From NCBI RefSeq assembly GCF_014217685.1, contig NZ_CP043653.1:1988419-2052418 (forward strand): a stretch of DNA of 64,000 bases, in the 5' to 3' direction. This DNA is from Glaciihabitans sp. INWT7 (GTDB lineage: Bacteria > Actinomycetota > Actinomycetes > Actinomycetales > Microbacteriaceae). A program made the translations under genes and the position numbers. Shown here piece by piece: positions 9,225-16,815 of this stretch (its first letter is position 1; every line of letters begins with the position of its first letter). A model generated the notes under the pieces. That model worked only from the letters and a program-made list of their open reading frames with translations, did no database searches and was not told where the DNA came from.

Positions 9225-10019
9225 TCAGCCGGCCGGCGCGGCAGCGAACCAGGTGCCGAGCTCGACCCCATCGAGGGCAGCGGCGACCTGCCTGGTAGAG
9301 GCGAGGAGCACGGGTGTTCCGGATACCGCGGCGAGTTTTGCGGCCGCCACCTTCGTGCCGGCGCCTCCCGTTCCAACCCCGGCCGCGCCGATGTCTCCGA
9401 ATTCGACCCCGGTGAGATCGTCGTCGAACGCGACGTCGACGATCCGGCGCGCTCCGGGCTGTTCTGGTGGTCTCGTATACAGCGAATCGACGTCGGAGAG
9501 CAGCACGAGAAGGTCCGCGCGCACCAACCGGGAGACGAGGGCCGCGAGCCGGTCGTTGTCGCCGAAGCGGATCTCGTGGGTCGCCACCGTGTCGTTCTCG
9601 TTGACGATCGGCAGGATGCGCAGGTCGAGGAGACGCTCCATCGCCCGCTGCGCGTTGCCGCGATGAGTGGGATTCTCGAGATCTCCCGCGGTGAGCAGCA
9701 CCTGGGCCGCAACGATCTTGAAGCGGTCGAGGCTGTCCTGGTAGCGGTAGATGAGCACGTTCTGGCCGACCGCGGCGGCGGCTTGCTGGGTCGCGAGGTC
9801 GGTGGGGCGGGCATCAAGCCTGAGGTACGGCATGCCGGTGGCGATGGCCCCGGAAGAGACGAGGATGACCTCGGTCCCCCGCGCGTGGGCTGCGGCAAGC
9901 GCATCGACGAGTGGCGCGATCTGGTCGGAATTCGCTCCGCTGATCGACGACGAGCCGACCTTGACGACGATGCGCCGCGCCGCGGGGATGCCGCTGCGCG
10001 AGAGAACCGGGTTAGACAT
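9225..10019 (-). CDS. proB: Glutamate 5-kinase, short form without PUA domain
   Basis: The 264-residue amino-acid kinase phosphorylates glutamate in the first step of proline synthesis. It opens with [14 protein letters not shown] and has [13 protein letters not shown] and the [24 protein letters not shown] block. It ends after the kinase domain; the C-terminal PUA domain found in the longer (about 370-residue) E. coli-type enzyme is absent. The family is normally feedback-inhibited by proline at the kinase domain. Its start overlaps the end of obgE by 8 bp. Confidence 0.95.
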   Translation of the reverse strand: MSNPVLSRSGIPAARRIVVKVGSSSISGANSDQIAPLVDALAAAHARGTEVILVSSGAIATGMPYLRLDARPTDLATQQAAAAVGQNVLIYRYQDSLDRFKIVAAQVLLTAGDLENPTHRGNAQRAMERLLDLRILPIVNENDTVATHEIRFGDNDRLAALVSRLVRADLLVLLSDVDSLYTRPPEQPGARRIVDVAFDDDLTGVEFGDIGAAGVGTGGAGTKVAAAKLAAVSGTPVLLASTRQVAAALDGVELGTWFAAAPAG

Positions 10020-11568
10020 CCGCCGGCGAATCCTCCGACTCGGTTTCGGCGCCGTCCTTGTCCGCGATAGCGAAGCCCTCGTCGTCGTTCCACATGCCGG
10101 CTTCGCGTTCGCGCAGGAGTTCGGCGCGCGCCTCAGACTTGCTGTCCATGCGATCGAGGTATTCCTGACGGCGGGTCTTCGACGTCGGCCGGTCGTTCTT
10201 TACGAGTCGCGGATCGGTGCCTCGGGGAGCGGTCAGCAGTTCCGCGGTGGAGGTGAGGGTCGGCTCCCAGTCGAAGGTGACCGGGCCGATGATCACGGTC
10301 GAGCCGGCGACGGCTCCGGCCTTGAACAGCTCGTTCTCCACCCCGGACTTGGCCAGGCGGTCCGCGAGGAAGCCGATGGCCTCTTCGTTGTTGAAGTCGG
10401 TCTGGGCGACCCAGCGCTCCGGCTTTCCGCCGACGACACGGTAGATGTTGCCACCCGAGCCGCCCTCGACCTTCACGGTGAAGCCCGCGTCGCCGCTTGC
10501 ACGGGGGCGCAGCACGATCCGCTGCTTCACCGGCACGGCAGCCTTCTTGGCGCGTTCGGCATCCACCAGCTCGCCGAGAGCGAAGGACAGCTCACGCAAG
10601 CCCTCGCGGCTGACGGCCGAGATGTCGAAGACGCGATATCCCCGGGCTTCGAGGTCGGGGCGCACGAGGTCGGCGAGATCCCGACCTTCGGGCACGTCAA
10701 CCTTGTTGAGCGCGATGAGCTGCGGGCGTTCGAGTAGCGGAAGCTGGCCTTCGGGCACCGGGTAGGCGGCGAGTTCGCCGAGGATCACGTCGAGGTCGCT
10801 GATGGGGTCGCGGCCGGGCTCGAGGGTCGCACAGTCCAGCACGTGGAGTAGCGCGGAGCAGCGCTCGACGTGGCGCAGGAATTCGAGGCCGAGCCCCTTC
10901 CCCTCGCTCGCGCCCTCGATGAGACCGGGCACGTCGGCGACGGTGTAGCGGGTGTCACCCGACTCCACGACACCGAGGTTCGGATGCAGCGTGGTGAAGG
11001 GATAGTCCGCAATCTTCGGCTTCGCGGCCGAGATGGCAGCGACGAGGCTGGACTTGCCGGCCGAGGGGTACCCGACCAGGGCGACATCCGCCACCACTTT
11101 GAGTTCGAGGAAGACGTCGCCTTCCCAGCCGGGGATGCCGAGGAGCGCGAAACCCGGAGCCTTGCGCTTGGTCGACGCCAGGGCGGCGTTGCCGAGCCCG
11201 CCCTGACCGCCGGGAGCCACGATGTAGCGCATGCCCGGTTCGGTGAAGTCGATGAGTTCGTTGCCCTCGGCGTCTTTGACGACGGTGCCGAGCGGCACGG
11301 CGAGTTCGATCTCCGCGCCGTCGGACCCGCTGCGGTTGTCGCCCATGCCCTGGCCGCCCTTTTCGGACTTGCGGTGGGGTGCGCGATGGAAGCCGAGGAG
11401 AGTCGTGACGCCGATCTCGCTGACCAGCACGATGTCGCCGCCGTCGCCGCCGTTGCCGCCATCCGGTCCGGCGAGGGGCTTGAACTTCTCGCGCTTCACC
11501 GAGACGCAGCCGTCACCGCCGTCGCCGGCGCTGAGGTGGAGTGTTACCTGGTCAACGAAGGTAGCCAC
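10012..11568 (-). CDS. obgE: GTPase Obg/CgtA
   Basis: The 518-residue essential GTPase acts in 50S ribosome maturation and stress signalling. The glycine-rich Obg fold is N-terminal ([16 protein letters not shown]). The G domain has the P-loop [14 protein letters not shown], the DVPGLIEGA switch and NKVD. A C-terminal OCT domain ([16 protein letters not shown]) precedes a charged tail of about 90 residues ending in an acidic stretch ([14 protein letters not shown]). It is preceded by rpmA and rplU, the near-universal order. Confidence 0.97.
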   Translation of the reverse strand: MATFVDQVTLHLSAGDGGDGCVSVKREKFKPLAGPDGGNGGDGGDIVLVSEIGVTTLLGFHRAPHRKSEKGGQGMGDNRSGSDGAEIELAVPLGTVVKDAEGNELIDFTEPGMRYIVAPGGQGGLGNAALASTKRKAPGFALLGIPGWEGDVFLELKVVADVALVGYPSAGKSSLVAAISAAKPKIADYPFTTLHPNLGVVESGDTRYTVADVPGLIEGASEGKGLGLEFLRHVERCSALLHVLDCATLEPGRDPISDLDVILGELAAYPVPEGQLPLLERPQLIALNKVDVPEGRDLADLVRPDLEARGYRVFDISAVSREGLRELSFALGELVDAERAKKAAVPVKQRIVLRPRASGDAGFTVKVEGGSGGNIYRVVGGKPERWVAQTDFNNEEAIGFLADRLAKSGVENELFKAGAVAGSTVIIGPVTFDWEPTLTSTAELLTAPRGTDPRLVKNDRPTSKTRRQEYLDRMDSKSEARAELLREREAGMWNDDEGFAIADKDGAETESEDSPADV

Positions 11569-11658
11569 AACGCATCCCTTCGCTTAATGCTGCTTAACAG
11601 GTAAGAGCGAGCCGAAGCTCGCTCGAACCCACTGAAATTGCCGACCCCGGGTAAAACG

Positions 11659-11693
11659 GGTCGAGTAGGTCGCTGCGCGACCGTGTCTAGACC
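11659..11693. repeat. Dispersed GGTCTCGATACG/TACTCGACC-type element, copy 1
   Basis: In the obgE-rpmA gap, GGTCGAGTA is followed by a hairpin core (GGTCGC TGC GCGACC) and GTGTCTAGACC. It is a diverged copy of the element that is also present at 28904, 28961, 29326, 29785 and 29837. The outer arms are conserved and the core stem-loop varies. Confidence 0.7.
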
Positions 11694-11699
11694 AGCCGC

Positions 11700-11954
11700 T
11701 TACGCGGCGACCACGATGTTGACGACCTTGCGGCCGCCCTTGGCGCCGAACTCGACCGCACCGGCCGACAGGGCGAACAGGGTGTCGTCCCCGCCACGGC
11801 CGACATTGACGCCGGGGTGGAAGTGAGTGCCGCGCTGGCGAACGATAATCTCGCCTGCGCTGACGACCTGGCCGCCGAAACGCTTCACGCCGAGGCGCTG
11901 TGCGTTGGAGTCGCGACCGTTACGGGTGGAGCTTGCGCCCTTTTTGTGTGCCAT
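11700..11954 (-). CDS. rpmA: 50S ribosomal protein L27
   Basis: The 84-residue L27 starts [22 protein letters not shown], continues [17 protein letters not shown] and has the conserved GVGRG-like [14 protein letters not shown] motif. The N-terminal tail reaches the peptidyl-transferase centre. The N-terminus lacks the cleavable extension seen in Firmicutes L27. It lies 17 bp downstream of rplU. Confidence 0.98.
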   Translation of the reverse strand: MAHKKGASSTRNGRDSNAQRLGVKRFGGQVVSAGEIIVRQRGTHFHPGVNVGRGGDDTLFALSAGAVEFGAKGGRKVVNIVVAA

Positions 11955-11971
11955 GAGTTTTCAGCCCCTAG

Positions 11972-12280
11972 TTACTTAATGCTGGTGATCTTGATGCGGG
12001 TGAGCTCCTGGCGGTGGCCCTGGCGCTTCTTGTACCCGGTCTTGTTCTTGAACTTCTGGATGACGATCTTCGGGCCGCGGAGGTCGCCGACGACCTCAGC
12101 GGTCACCTTCACCTTCGCGAGAGCCGACGCGTCATGCGTGATGGTGTCGCCGTCGACCAGCAAGACCGGCACGAGCTCGACGTTGCCGTCTTTGTCTGCC
12201 TTGATGCGGTCGAGAACGACAATGCTGCCGACCTCGATCTTTTCCTGCCGACCACCGGCGCGCACAACTGCGTAAACCAC
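11972..12280 (-). CDS. rplU: 50S ribosomal protein L21
   Basis: The 102-residue L21 begins [17 protein letters not shown] and ends [18 protein letters not shown], both family hallmarks; it binds 23S rRNA. It starts at GTG. It is the first gene of the block rplU-rpmA-obgE-proB-proA. A TTGACC about 100 bp upstream (near 12372-12377) may be a -35 element, but I could not pair it with a convincing -10. Confidence 0.97.
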   Translation of the reverse strand: MVYAVVRAGGRQEKIEVGSIVVLDRIKADKDGNVELVPVLLVDGDTITHDASALAKVKVTAEVVGDLRGPKIVIQKFKNKTGYKKRQGHRQELTRIKITSIK

Positions 12281-12423
12281 TTGGGAACCCTAACTCTATG
12301 AACTGTTGCCGATGATTTCGGCAGAAGTCTTGGTGTGCATTCGGTTGCGGGCTTAGCCCAGCACACACCGAAGGTCAACAATAGTCGATTATCGCGGCCG
12401 CGGTCAAACGCTGCGGGGCGTGT

Positions 12424-12987
12424 TCAGGCCGTGTCGACGATGCCGACGATCTCGTGTTCGGAGGGATGCCGTTCCAGCCACATCCGCAGCAGCACTCCCA
12501 CGAGGATGACGAGTGGCGCGACGCTCAAGAACTGCTGCCCTGCGGTCGCCGCGGAGAACCCGAGCGCCTGCAACACCCGCTCCCCCGCGTCGGCGGGCAG
12601 GCGGATCTGGCCCATCAGGCCGTTCGTCACCAGAGTGAATCCGTTCGTGGCGAGCATCACCGCGAAAATCAGGATGCCGCCGACGGCCGCCGCGAGCACC
12701 GAGCGCGTGATCACGTGGACCACATGCAGCTCGGGGCCGATCGGCGCGATGAACCAGAAGCTGAGGAACACCCCGATCGACAGCGGAACGGCGACGGTGG
12801 CGAATTGCGTGGCATATCCCGCCCACCACTGCCAGGCCGGCACACTGCTCGACCCGAGGAAGGTGAGTTGGCCGATCAAGGCATTCAGTACGTTCTGAAT
12901 CAGGCTGACGGCCAGCACGACGAGGGCAGAGGCAAGCGCGACGAGGAAGCCGTGTTGGCGCACGACGCGATGGGCTAGTGAAGTCAT
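12424..12987 (-). CDS. Hypothetical four-TM membrane protein
   Basis: The roughly 187-residue product has four predicted TM helices (about residues 15-40, 55-80, 95-120 and 150-170), including LVALASALVVLAVSLIQ and ILIFAVMLATNGF. The ATG at 12987 is preferred over one three codons upstream, because AGGAAGG lies nine bases before it. The C-terminus is polar (ERHPSEHEIVGIVDTA). It sits between rplU and the divergent DUF4031 gene. No family is recognised. Confidence 0.7.
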   Translation of the reverse strand: MTSLAHRVVRQHGFLVALASALVVLAVSLIQNVLNALIGQLTFLGSSSVPAWQWWAGYATQFATVAVPLSIGVFLSFWFIAPIGPELHVVHVITRSVLAAAVGGILIFAVMLATNGFTLVTNGLMGQIRLPADAGERVLQALGFSAATAGQQFLSVAPLVILVGVLLRMWLERHPSEHEIVGIVDTA

Positions 12988-13084
12988 CCCGCGCATCCTT
13001 CCTGGTGAGATCTTCTTGATGGGAAACGGCGCCGCCTGTGGTCGGCGCTGTTGAGGATCAGCGCGGTCGACGATCAGCGCTGTT

Positions 13085-13090
13085 TAGAAT
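13085..13090 (+). promoter_or_regulatory. Probable -10 element of a leaderless transcript (DUF4031 gene)
   Basis: TAGAAT ends six bases before the GTG start at 13097. That spacing would place the transcription start at or next to the start codon, and no Shine-Dalgarno can fit. No clear -35 was found. Confidence 0.5.
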
Positions 13091-13096
13091 CGGCTT

Positions 13097-13369
13097 GTGA
13101 CCATCCTGATCGACCAGCCTAGGTGGCCAGCCCACGACGTGCTCTGGTCTCACCTGGTGAGTGACAGTTCCCTCGAGGAATTACACGAGTTCGCGGGCCG
13201 GATGGGAATCCCCCGGCGCGGCTTCGATCTGGATCACTATGACGTGCCGGAGGGCCGCTATGACGAGCTGGTGGCGGCCGGGGCGGAACCGGTGAGCATC
13301 CGGCAGCTCGTGGAGCGGCTGAGGGATAGCGGGCTGCGGGTGTCCCAGCGAGATCGTGGCCGACTCTAG
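13097..13369 (+). CDS. DUF4031 domain-containing protein
   Basis: The 90-residue product starts MTILIDQPRWPAHDVLWSHLVSD, the signature opening of DUF4031, and continues LHEFAGRMGIPRRGFDLDHYDVP. The conserved His, Asp and Trp residues suggest a small enzyme or binding fold, but the function is unknown. The GTG start is very close to a -10 sequence (leaderless). The following 220 bases contain nothing identifiable. Confidence 0.85.
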   Translation: MTILIDQPRWPAHDVLWSHLVSDSSLEELHEFAGRMGIPRRGFDLDHYDVPEGRYDELVAAGAEPVSIRQLVERLRDSGLRVSQRDRGRL

Positions 13370-13591
13370 CCGCCCGACGCCCGGCCGCCCGACACCCAGC
13401 CGCACGACACATTCTCGCCATGATGGCCCTTTGCGGCTCTCCCGGGGCGCCAGCCGCTACCTCTTGACCTGGCGGGCACCTCGCCCGGCGGGGAGATTCC
13501 CGCTCGGAAAGAGTCGCACGTCACGCAGCGACGAAAAGCACAGTCCGCGATAAGTCGTATCCCCCGCCACGGCGGCACCCAGTGCCAACGG

Positions 13592-15016
13592 TTACCAGCT
13601 TTCGTCGAAGCCTTCCACGCTGCGCACGACGGCTCCGCTCGTGATGTCGATGAAGACTGTCGAGATCGAGGTGGACTGCGCGTCTACCGGGTAGCCGTCC
13701 GAGATACTGTTCGCATAGTCCGGAATCACGTTCACCGCCACGAACTGGCCGTTTGGCGAAATGCTGAAGTCCTCGATGCTGCCGGCATCGTCCTTCGACT
13801 GGTAGAGCACCCGCGCGGTCGTACCGTCCTCATAGACCAGATAGCTCTGAAACCTGCCGCCCGTCGAGGAATCGAACACGGCGACCTGCTGCACCCGGGC
13901 GGTGCCGCGTCCGAGCAGCGCGACATCGCCGCCGTAGGTCGATGCCCCGGCGATCGGCAGCGACGGAAGGCGCGTCTCCTTGCCGTCAGCGAGAGAGTAG
14001 GCGATCTTGCCGAAGACATCACTTACGACGATCGTCTTGCCGTCGGGCGAACTCCGCCCCAGACCGGTGTACTGGCCGAGTGGAACGGGCGGTCCGACCT
14101 TGGCGGCATCGATCAGCAGCACGGTCTGGTCCTCGCCCTGGGCGACGATGCTTGTCGTGCCGCCGAGAAAGCTCCAGTCCAGCACTCCCAGAGGCTTTCC
14201 GGCGAGGTCGAGCACCGGGGTCACAGTATGCGCTCCCGTGAGATCGATGCGCATGAGCACGGAGTTGTGCTGGCGCGAGAACGCGGGACCAGCGCTCGTG
14301 AAGGCGAAGCCGAGCAGTGCCGCATCCGACTCACCCTGCATTTGATCGATGGTGCCCGGAGACGGCAGCACGATCTGCTCCACCAGTTTGCTGGACAGCC
14401 CCACCAGAGAGAGCGAACTGGTGCCGTCGTCGGCGAGAGTCGTGACTGCGATCGCCTGGGCGAAGACCACGAATTGCTGGATGCGCGGCGCCGAGTAGAC
14501 AACGGTTCGCTCACTGCCGCGCAGCCCGGTTCGGATAATCGAATCTTGCTGCCCGACCCCGGCCGACGGGTCGGCGCGATCGAGATAGTAGATCTCGGCG
14601 GGAGCTGTGGTGAACGCATAATCGAAGGTCGACTCTCGCGGCTGAAACGCGTTGGCGACACCCGACACCCGCACCGAGTATCTGGTGGCATAGCGAAGTC
14701 GGTCCGTGAACTGCACAGCGATGACGGCCCCTGAGGTGCTCACCGTGAATGGCACCGCCGGAGTCACCGAAACGTGCTTTTTCGCGACGTCCACGATGCT
14801 CTGGTTGGCGAAGAGCCGCAGCTGCTGTCCGGCCTGAGCGACCACACGATCGGTATCGACGCTTCCGCTCGACAACTTCGGCCCCTGAAGGTAGTTGAGG
14901 CCGGCGAATCCCGCGACGAGGATCACCAGGGCGATGACCGTGATCGCGAGGGCTCGACGGAACTGCCCGGCCGTCCCGTCGGCAGCATCAGCGCCGTCAG
15001 TAGAGGTATGGCTCAC
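13592..15016 (-). CDS. Membrane-anchored protein with predicted Ig-like and beta-propeller-like extracytoplasmic region
   Basis: The 474-residue product has a short cytoplasmic head, one TM helix (about residues 25-46, ALAITVIALVILVAGFAGL) and a large exported region. Residues about 75-145 (VSVTPAVPFTVSTSGAVIAVQF...YSVRVSGVANAFQPRES) look like a Big_5/SbsA-type Ig-like domain. The remainder has repeated WD/PD40-like phrases (SSPDGKTIVVSDV, SISPNGQFVAVNV) suggesting a beta-propeller. The start overlaps the end of the YcgQ-like gene by about 20 bp, so the two are probably translated together. Function is unknown, with envelope localisation likely. Confidence 0.75.
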   Translation of the reverse strand: MSHTSTDGADAADGTAGQFRRALAITVIALVILVAGFAGLNYLQGPKLSSGSVDTDRVVAQAGQQLRLFANQSIVDVAKKHVSVTPAVPFTVSTSGAVIAVQFTDRLRYATRYSVRVSGVANAFQPRESTFDYAFTTAPAEIYYLDRADPSAGVGQQDSIIRTGLRGSERTVVYSAPRIQQFVVFAQAIAVTTLADDGTSSLSLVGLSSKLVEQIVLPSPGTIDQMQGESDAALLGFAFTSAGPAFSRQHNSVLMRIDLTGAHTVTPVLDLAGKPLGVLDWSFLGGTTSIVAQGEDQTVLLIDAAKVGPPVPLGQYTGLGRSSPDGKTIVVSDVFGKIAYSLADGKETRLPSLPIAGASTYGGDVALLGRGTARVQQVAVFDSSTGGRFQSYLVYEDGTTARVLYQSKDDAGSIEDFSISPNGQFVAVNVIPDYANSISDGYPVDAQSTSISTVFIDITSGAVVRSVEGFDESW

Positions 15017-15752
15017 TCGGCTTAGTCACCTTCGTCGTCGCGGTGGGCACGAGCGCGATGGACTGCTGGCTCTTCGTGCTCGGGTTGGTCTCGAAGGATC
15101 CGCTGACCTTCACCCACTGGTCGGCAGCGAAGCGGTCCTGCCAGTTGGGCAGGTACACCGGCACACCCACTGGCTGCGCGTCGACGGCACAGCAGGTGAT
15201 CACGAAACGGGAGACATAGAAGACGTTCTGGGGGTCATCCGAGTCCTTGGTGATAAATCCGACCACGTTCGCCGTCTTATCGCGGTAGAAGCCCGCGTCG
15301 GTCGTCTGGCGCAGGAGTGACGACCAGTCGAGAACAGTGAAGCGCGCGAACGCGCCGGCGGGAGCGGATGCTGCCGAGTCCACAGTCTTCGTGCCGGAGC
15401 CCACCTGGGTGCTGTTTATCACCCGCTGGTCTGCGGTAGCCGTGGTCAGGGTCGCGGGCGGCACGACGACGAGAGCGACAGCGACCACGAGGGTGACCGC
15501 CGTGCCGGCAACAGAGATCGCTCTGCGGTAGCCCCGGGGGCTCGGCTCGCCGTGGTCGTGGTCATCCGGCTTCGGCGACTTCCAGAAGCTGGCCACGACG
15601 AGCGCGAGCCCCAGCCCAGCCATGATCACGGTGAACACGATGTATCGCGGGTGGATGTAGAGGATGAGCTGGTTGGTCACGGCCAGCCAGACCGTGGAGA
15701 CGAGCGCCGCGACGCAGAGGGCGAGGCCCTGCCACCGGGTAAACCTAGGCAA
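14997..15752 (-). CDS. TIGR03943/YcgQ-family (DUF1980) membrane protein
   Basis: The 251-residue product has TM helices in its first third (ALCVAALVSTVWLAVTNQLI, IVFTVIMAGLGLALVVASFW and a third near residue 85). An extracytoplasmic domain follows with FVITCCAVDAQPVGVPVY, the Cys-Cys-Ala-x-Asp-Ala motif I associate with YcgQ/DUF1980. This family is encoded next to ArsP/YcgR-type permeases, as here: the upstream permease gene overlaps this start by 8 bp. The pair is probably a transport or envelope-stress unit; the substrate is unknown. Confidence 0.85.
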   Translation of the reverse strand: MPRFTRWQGLALCVAALVSTVWLAVTNQLILYIHPRYIVFTVIMAGLGLALVVASFWKSPKPDDHDHGEPSPRGYRRAISVAGTAVTLVVAVALVVVPPATLTTATADQRVINSTQVGSGTKTVDSAASAPAGAFARFTVLDWSSLLRQTTDAGFYRDKTANVVGFITKDSDDPQNVFYVSRFVITCCAVDAQPVGVPVYLPNWQDRFAADQWVKVSGSFETNPSTKSQQSIALVPTATTKVTKPSEPYLY

Positions 15753-16806
15753 GATAATTCACGACCAATCCGATCAGGGCGCTCAGCAAGCCCACGATCA
15801 CGGTGAGTTGCACCAGCACCTTCGCCCGGAAGGTGGTGCGCATGAGGGTGAGCATCTTGATGTCGATGATCGGTCCGAAGACGAGGAACACCGCGATGGA
15901 ACCCGGCATGAAGGTGCTCGCGAACGGCAGGATGAAGAACGAGTCCACGTTCGAGCAGACGGAGATCACGAACGCAAGCACCATCATCGCGAGGATCGAC
16001 CAGAGCGGATTGCTGCCCAGGCTCAGCAATACAGCCCGGGGCACCGCCACCTGCACGAGCCCGGCGATGAGCGACCCGATGAACAGGGCCGGCATGATCA
16101 CGCTGCTCTCGCGGGTGAAGAGCTCGACGCTCTTCTGCCAGCGGGTCTCATCGTGTTCGTGCGAGTCGGGCAGCCGGCACTCGGCGGCGAAGCGCTCGGT
16201 GAGCAGGCTGTCCTGGTCCGGATGCTTCGAGAAGAGCCATCCGATCACATTGGCGATCACGAATCCGCCCACCAGGCGTGCCACGAAGATCCAGCTGTCG
16301 AAACCGAAGGCCTGCCCGGTAGTAAGGATGGTGATCGGATTCACGATCGGCGCGGCAAGGAGAAAGGTCATCGACTCGGAGACCGTGAACCCCTTCACCA
16401 TAAGTCCGCGCGCCAGGGGCACGTTGCCGCACTCGCAGACCGGCAGGAAGATGCCGAGGAAGGAGATCACAGCGCGCCGCAGGAAGGCATTGTGCGGAAG
16501 GATCCGCATGATCCAGCGATCGGGAACCCAGAGCTGCACCAGGATCGACAACACGATCCCCAGAATCACGAACGGAAGGGATTCGATGATCACGCTGATG
16601 GACAGCGTGAGGAGATCCTGTACGCGATGGGGAAGCGACCACGGGCCGAGAGCCGGCGTCAGCGCGCGAACGAGAAACACGGCGACGATACCGACGAGTC
16701 CCACGGTCAGTCCCGCGATGGTGGGCCTCCGGATGGCGCTTCGCTCGCGCTCTGCTACCCGGATGCCCACCTGCGGAATCCTACGACGTGACGCTGTCGG
16801 CGCCAC
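15745..16806 (-). CDS. Permease of the DUF318/ArsP (YcgR-like) family
   Basis: The 353-residue polytopic protein has about eight TM helices in two halves. The diagnostic motif PVCECGNVPLARGL (Cys-x-Cys-Gly-x-x-Pro) is present near the middle of the first half, and SVCSNVDSFFILPFAS in the second. ArsP-like permeases export organoarsenicals in some species, whereas YcgR-type partners of YcgQ have no settled substrate. It is the first gene of the permease-YcgQ-propeller unit and starts 9 bp after the rne stop. Confidence 0.87.
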   Translation of the reverse strand: MAPTASRRRIPQVGIRVAERERSAIRRPTIAGLTVGLVGIVAVFLVRALTPALGPWSLPHRVQDLLTLSISVIIESLPFVILGIVLSILVQLWVPDRWIMRILPHNAFLRRAVISFLGIFLPVCECGNVPLARGLMVKGFTVSESMTFLLAAPIVNPITILTTGQAFGFDSWIFVARLVGGFVIANVIGWLFSKHPDQDSLLTERFAAECRLPDSHEHDETRWQKSVELFTRESSVIMPALFIGSLIAGLVQVAVPRAVLLSLGSNPLWSILAMMVLAFVISVCSNVDSFFILPFASTFMPGSIAVFLVFGPIIDIKMLTLMRTTFRAKVLVQLTVIVGLLSALIGLVVNYLA

Positions 16807-16815
16807 CCCGGCTCG

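Noticed and set aside
12300-12420. L21 leader regulatory RNA
   Set aside because: The stretch is short and I could not fold a known r-protein leader; only a weak TTGACC-type -35 was seen.
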